A stretch of DNA of 64,000 nucleotides from JBHOQS01 sp042408875 (GTDB lineage: Bacteria; Chloroflexota; UBA11872; JBHOQS01), in assembly GCA_042408875.1 (NCBI GenBank), contig JBHOQS010000027.1, positions 1 through 64,000 of the forward strand, given 5' to 3'. Shown piece after piece: positions 59,791 through 64,000 of this stretch (the stretch's first letter is position 1; the number at the start of each line of letters is the position of its first letter). A program made the position numbers and the translations under genes. Under the pieces are notes generated by a model. It saw only the letters and a program-made list of their open reading frames with translations. It searched no databases and was not told the DNA's origin.

Positions 59791-62652
59791 ATGATGTCCC
59801 GCAGAGAGACGTCGGATGCTGTCACCGTAGCATTCGGCAGCTGCCGTGTAATCATCCAGGCAGGCGACCTGCTTGACCCAGCTTTGGACGTAGAGGGGCT
59901 CGTCTCGTCCGACGACAACTACTTCAGTATGGCAGGCGGGGTCTCCGCCGCCATCCTGGCAGCCTGCGGCCCAGAGGTACGTGATGCTGCCCAGGCGCGC
60001 TCGCCAGTGCGGGCAGGGGACGTTACCGTCACCAATGCCGGGGCTCTCCGGGCGCGCGGCGTGCGCGCCGTCCTGCACGCCGCGGTAGTCGATCTGGACG
60101 CTGACATCGCTTTGCAGCCGGAGAACATTGGGCGAGTGGTGGCCTCGTGCCTGCGCGCCGCGGAGGAGCACGGCCTGCGCGCAGTAGCGCTGCCCGCCTT
60201 TGGCACCGGCGCTGGCGAGTACCCACTCGAGCGCGCCGCCGGGATCATCGCCACGGCAGTGAAGGCGTACCTGGCTGCGCCATGCAACCTAGAACGGATC
60301 CACCTGGTAGTGTACGATCCCTCGCCCGAACGGGAGCGGTTGCGCACTTTTCTGGCCGCCGCAGTGCCGGAGCTGGGAACACCCTATGACCCGGCGGTGG
60401 ACACTCTCCAGGCGCATGACCCGCTGGCCCACCCTGCCGCGCCTGCGCAGGTTGCCGCGGCGATCGGCGAAGGGTATCACGTCGCCATCGTGGGCGGCCG
60501 GAAAGTCGGCAAGAGCAGCGTACTAGCCGCCCTCGCCCGCCGGGAGGTGCAGCGAGAGGTCGGGCTTGCTGCGGGTGTCCGGGTGGTGTCGCTGCGCTTC
60601 GGCGGGGTGATGCCGGGCACGCGGGCCACTATCATTTATCGCAAGCTCCTGCGCGCGCTGCTCGACCAGGAGCCCGATCCGGCGTGCCGGCAGGCTCTTA
60701 CGGCGTTCCCAGTCAACCAGGAAGAGCAGCGCGCGGAGGCGCTGGCGCGGCTACTGGAGCAAGTGTATCCAGGCCAGCGCGTCGTCGTGCTGGCAGCAAA
60801 CCTGGCCGGGCTGGTCAATCATCTGAGCGGGCCGGATCCCTGGGCTGACCTGCATGTACTGCGGCCGCGGCTTCAGGTCGTCTTCACCGCGCCCGACGTG
60901 GCTGCTGGCCGGTCTGACCTCGATCTGTTTCGCGAGGCCGTGGGGACAGCCCGTTTCGACGCGGAGTTCCGGGTCGTCCAGCTACGGTGCCTTTCACTAG
61001 ACCAGCGTCGGGCGTTCGTGGCATCGTGGTGCCGGAAGTACCTTGGGCGCGAGGTCAAGGCAGAGGAGGAACAGTTTCTCGCCGATGCAGGCGGGTACCA
61101 CCCCTATTTGCTCCGTCTCGCCATGTACCACCTCATTCGTGCCTACCGGCTCGCTGCGCCGCTGGCTCCCCTCGACCAGGCGCTGGAAGGCGACGTCCGC
61201 GGCGCAATCGAGGCGGCCAGGGCAGCCATGGAGCCCGCGGCGACGAACTTCTTCGACACTCTGCTCGCTGAGGCGACGGTGGCGGAGCGTGCGGTGCTCG
61301 ATGCGGTGCGCCGTATCTGGGCACCAGCGGACGATCTCGTGCGCCGGGTGCAGGCGCAGACGGAGATGCAGAAGCTGCGGGACGGCACGCAGGAGCAGTT
61401 CAGCGTACGGCCTGACGCGCTGGAGCGGCTCGACGCGCGCGGCTATCTCGCCGGGGATGAGCTCTGCGCGCCGAGCTTTCTGCGCTGGCTCAACACGCGC
61501 ATGGGCGAAAAACAGCCGGAGCGAGCGGCGCAGCCTATGCACGCTGTCATCTCGATCCTCGGCCCCGAGCGGAGCGAGGGCAGGGAGTTCATCACCAACG
61601 TGGTGCATGACGGCGGGCCGCTGCTGCTGGCGCCGGCGGCGAAGCCCTATGCGACGGACATCACCGCGCAGAAGCTGCGTGAGTTCGACGCCTTCCTCCA
61701 GCGCCTGCGTCACGGTGAGCAGGCTCGCAGCGGCTTTACCGACCTCTCGGAGGTCGGAAGCTGGGTGCTCCATGAGCTAACGACGAATGAGACGAAGCGC
61801 GCGCTTGATACGGCGACGGACGCGGCCACATTCTCGCTCGACATCGACGAGCGTCTGGCGGCCATCCCCTGGGAACTTATGTTCCTGGCGGATCCAGCGC
61901 GTCCGGTCTTCCCCAGCGTCGGGCGGCGCGTCATTTCACCCGGCCAGGCCGCGAACATCAACCCTCCGGTGCGCGATGAGGAGCGTCTGGAGGCCCTGCT
62001 GATCGGCAATCCTACCGGGGATCTGGTCCACGCCGCCGATGAGGTGCAGGAGGTGCAACGGCTGCTGCGCGCCGTCCTGGGCGACCGGGCGCGCCCGACG
62101 GCACTGGTCTCGCCTAGCCAGTGCAGCGACACCGCAGTAGTCACGGAGCTCGGCCGCGGGAGCTACAGCCTGATCCATTACAGCGGCCACGCCCGCTTCG
62201 AGCGCAGCCGCAGCGCCTGGTGGCTGCCGGAGGCGCCACTTTATACCGACCGGCTGACCAGCTTCTTACAGCGCCTGCCACCAGCCCTGGTCTTCTGCTC
62301 GGCCTGCGAGAGTGGTCGGGAAGCGCTCGAGCCCGGCGCGCCGCGCTACGAGAACCAGGCGAGTGGCTTGGCCAGCGCCTGCCTCAAGGCAGGCGTGCAG
62401 TGCTACATCGGCACGCTCTGGCCGGTGAGCGAGCTGGCCAGCCGCTTGGTGGCCGCGCGCTTCTACGAGGCGTTGCTGCGCGGCACGGACGGCGCCGGGC
62501 GCTGCCTCGCTACTGCACGGCGGTGGCTCTACGAGCATGCCCAGGAGTACGGCATCGATCGTCGCCGCGGGGACTGGGCCGCCTTCGTACTGTATGGCAA
62601 CCCGGATGCTACCGGGCGGGATCTGTTTCCCTGCCTTCCCGCGCCGGACTGA
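59791..62652 (+). CDS. Macro domain - STAND-type NTPase - CHAT protease fusion
   Basis: A 953-residue protein with three parts. Residues about 12-190 are Macro-like (DDNYFSMAGGVSAAILAACG; VALPAFGTGAGEYPLERAAG), a fold that binds ADP-ribose. Residues about 210-590 form a STAND-like NTPase with P-loop VGGRKVGKSSVLAAL (Lys 241) and winged-helix-like sequence after it. The expected acidic Walker B reads VVVLAANLAGLV, without Asp/Glu. Residues about 600-953 are a CHAT domain: IPWELMFLADP, His 800 in IHYSGHARF, Cys 839 in VFCSACESG, and WAAFVLYGNPDA at the end. CHAT proteases are caspase relatives in bacterial defence and cell death. The combination suggests a nucleotide or ADP-ribose-sensing protease. 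ATG 59794 is an alternative start. Confidence 0.9.
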   Translation: MMSRRETSDAVTVAFGSCRVIIQAGDLLDPALDVEGLVSSDDNYFSMAGGVSAAILAACGPEVRDAAQARSPVRAGDVTVTNAGALRARGVRAVLHAAVVDLDADIALQPENIGRVVASCLRAAEEHGLRAVALPAFGTGAGEYPLERAAGIIATAVKAYLAAPCNLERIHLVVYDPSPERERLRTFLAAAVPELGTPYDPAVDTLQAHDPLAHPAAPAQVAAAIGEGYHVAIVGGRKVGKSSVLAALARREVQREVGLAAGVRVVSLRFGGVMPGTRATIIYRKLLRALLDQEPDPACRQALTAFPVNQEEQRAEALARLLEQVYPGQRVVVLAANLAGLVNHLSGPDPWADLHVLRPRLQVVFTAPDVAAGRSDLDLFREAVGTARFDAEFRVVQLRCLSLDQRRAFVASWCRKYLGREVKAEEEQFLADAGGYHPYLLRLAMYHLIRAYRLAAPLAPLDQALEGDVRGAIEAARAAMEPAATNFFDTLLAEATVAERAVLDAVRRIWAPADDLVRRVQAQTEMQKLRDGTQEQFSVRPDALERLDARGYLAGDELCAPSFLRWLNTRMGEKQPERAAQPMHAVISILGPERSEGREFITNVVHDGGPLLLAPAAKPYATDITAQKLREFDAFLQRLRHGEQARSGFTDLSEVGSWVLHELTTNETKRALDTATDAATFSLDIDERLAAIPWELMFLADPARPVFPSVGRRVISPGQAANINPPVRDEERLEALLIGNPTGDLVHAADEVQEVQRLLRAVLGDRARPTALVSPSQCSDTAVVTELGRGSYSLIHYSGHARFERSRSAWWLPEAPLYTDRLTSFLQRLPPALVFCSACESGREALEPGAPRYENQASGLASACLKAGVQCYIGTLWPVSELASRLVAARFYEALLRGTDGAGRCLATARRWLYEHAQEYGIDRRRGDWAAFVLYGNPDATGRDLFPCLPAPD

Positions 62653-62699
62653 GTTGTAGAAGAGAGTTATAGAGTTATACACACGCACAACTACGGCAC

Positions 62700-63698
62700 G
62701 TGAGGCGGCCCGCCATGCCGTCTGCAGGGTTAGTGTTTATCCACGGGATTAACGATGCGGCCGATCCGATCGCTCCATATTCAGCGGAGCTGTGCCGGGG
62801 GATCGAAGCAGCGCTGGTCCGCTCAGGCCGGCAGATGCGTCTCGTCTCAGCGGACGTTATCTGGTCTCAGATCGGCGGCGGCCAGGTCAAAGCGCTCTGG
62901 GATGTACTGGCTGAGGATGGCAGGCTCGTGGCGCCGCGGCTCGACTCCGAGCGGCAGCGGGCGCTGCTGGCCGAGGGAGCGGTGGAACGGCGACTTGAAG
63001 CAATTGGCGAAGCAGCCCTGCGTGACGCCGCTGAACAGACGCTAGGCGCGCTACTAGGGGTGCGCGGGGTGCCGGGAGCAGAAGCGCTGCAAGAAGCGAT
63101 TGTCAATGCGCTGGTGCGGTATTGGGCCGAGCCCCTGGCTCGCGCAGCGCGGACCTTCCTGCTGGCCGCCGCGGCAGACATCCTGCTGTACCAGGAGCCT
63201 GCACGCCGGCGCTGGGTGTGGAGCCGCGTCGGCGCGGCGATCGCGGAGGTGCTCGAACATGCCGATACGGAAGAGAGCGAGCTACCGGTGTCGGTGATCG
63301 CTCACAGCATGGGCACGGTGGTAGCTTACGACTTTCTGCATGCCCTCAAGCGCCGCATGCCGGATGTGCTCGACGCGCTGCCTGAGGCGCTTCGCCAGCG
63401 CGTTGACGCCGGGTGGCGGCCGTGCCACCTGGTGACCATGGGCTCGCCTATCGCCCCGCTCCTGCTGCGCGACGTGCAGGGCGAGATACCGCTGTCTGGG
63501 CCAACGGTCGATCTCTCCGGGTCCTGGGTGAACTTCTTCGAGCCGGGCGATCCGGTCGCATTCCCGCTCGGCCGCGTGCTGCCCCACGACCATGTCCTCG
63601 ATCTGGAGGTGCAGAGCGTCGGGCTGCCGCATCTGGGCTACTGGCGCAAGGTGGCGGTAGCCCACCAGATCGCCGAGCGCAAGGCGCTCGGCGACTGA
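62700..63698 (+). CDS. Alpha/beta hydrolase (lipase/esterase-like)
   Basis: A 332-residue protein (318-327 if started at ATG 62715). The alpha/beta-hydrolase core shows LVFIHGIND near the N-terminus (oxyanion strand), the nucleophile Ser in VIAHSMGTVVAYDFLHALK near residue 205, a later Asp (FFEPGDPVAFPLG), and the final His likely in GLPHLGYWRKVAV. This matches secreted-lipase-like or PGAP1-like hydrolases, but there is no signal peptide. A helical insertion lies at about 80-170. It is 47 bases after the Macro-STAND-CHAT gene on the same strand and may be the effector or a second enzyme of the set. Confidence 0.82.
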   Translation: MRRPAMPSAGLVFIHGINDAADPIAPYSAELCRGIEAALVRSGRQMRLVSADVIWSQIGGGQVKALWDVLAEDGRLVAPRLDSERQRALLAEGAVERRLEAIGEAALRDAAEQTLGALLGVRGVPGAEALQEAIVNALVRYWAEPLARAARTFLLAAAADILLYQEPARRRWVWSRVGAAIAEVLEHADTEESELPVSVIAHSMGTVVAYDFLHALKRRMPDVLDALPEALRQRVDAGWRPCHLVTMGSPIAPLLLRDVQGEIPLSGPTVDLSGSWVNFFEPGDPVAFPLGRVLPHDHVLDLEVQSVGLPHLGYWRKVAVAHQIAERKALGD

Positions 63699-64000
63699 GA
63701 CCACGCCGCGCGACGACAAGTACCACGTGAACACCTGCTGACTACTAGACTACTGCCAGGACACTCGTCCACTGCCAAAGAGGAGCTCAGGGATTTGCCT
63801 GATGTACCTGTCACAGGAAAAGTGCATGATAGCACTAGCGAGACAGGCAAGCAGGCAGGCCGTGCCTCGCATGGCACGCGGGCCCGTGTGCAAAGCGGTC
63901 GTTGATGCCAAGATGCACTTGTGGGAGGAGATTTCTCACGACAAGGTGTTTCTCACGAAAAACTGACGCGTTTCTGCCGCTCTTCTCACGTCTTCGGCGC
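63699..64000. other. 3' region of the window without a clear gene
   Basis: About 300 bases. It holds a short stem (CGTGCC/GGCACG near 63862-63880), TTTCTCACGA twice near 63931-63959, and a 46-codon open frame at 63827-63967 with only a weak ribosome site. No recognisable gene. Confidence 0.4.

Noticed and set aside
63827..63967. 46-codon open frame near the window end
   Set aside because: Weak ribosome site, no recognisable sequence, and it lies in a repeat-rich, lower-GC stretch; not supported well enough to call.

Overview
The window is GC-rich, tightly packed bacterial chromosome. Many starts overlap the preceding stop (ATGA or GTGA), and many substrate-binding proteins carry twin-arginine signals. 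The mix of these proteins with a LysW-like zinc protein, an fhaA-fhaB-rodA-pbpA cell-wall operon and a large ABC-exported glycan locus fits a member of Chloroflexota best. That placement is inference from gene content; there is no rRNA or other marker here to settle it. I saw no tRNA, rRNA, CRISPR array, transposase or prophage gene.

Layout. 1-336: truncated secreted peptide-binding protein on the minus strand with a good sigma-70-type promoter. 739-4915: four-gene operon for D-glutamate and murein (split D-glutamate cyclase, NlpC/P60 peptidase, MurD-like ligase). 4948-9173: LysW-like protein divergent from a threonine-synthase-like enzyme, then pyruvate kinase and a zinc-ribbon membrane protein. 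9170-13301 (minus): fhaA, fhaB, rodA/ftsW and a class B PBP. 13419-19601: acidic Cys-rich protein, acpS, FecR-like protein, a 50-residue basic protein, ADP-ribosylglycohydrolase, DUF711 protein and a DksA/TraR zinc finger. 19806-25688: secreted DUF1501/DUF1800 pair, a PfkB-like protein without its catalytic Asp, a two-domain VOC protein and an unknown protein.

26035-56314 is dominated by surface-glycan functions. A Wzm/Wzt-type ABC exporter is followed by a nucleotidyltransferase, a phosphatase-GT2 fusion, GT2, GT4, methyltransferase, two GT-C membrane glycosyltransferases, Trm112-like protein, radical SAM/SPASM enzyme, four more GT4 enzymes and a hexapeptide acyltransferase. Four lipoprotein-type solute-binding proteins without permeases, a HAD hydrolase and a stand-alone LigD-type polymerase are interspersed or follow. 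Two features cut across this locus: a shared RWTG-type beta-rich module attached to or inserted in four unrelated enzymes, and a palindromic element (consensus arms around CCCCTCTCCCGC) found seven times, four of them inside reading frames.

56336-58249 (minus) holds an HpcH/HpaI aldolase and a Gfo/Idh/MocA dehydrogenase. 58822-63698 holds the most unusual set: a caspase-like peptidase, a Macro-STAND-CHAT fusion of 953 residues and an alpha/beta hydrolase, on one strand with short gaps. Two caspase-clan proteases, a Macro domain and a serine hydrolase together look like a regulated proteolysis or abortive-infection-type system. That function is inferred, not shown.
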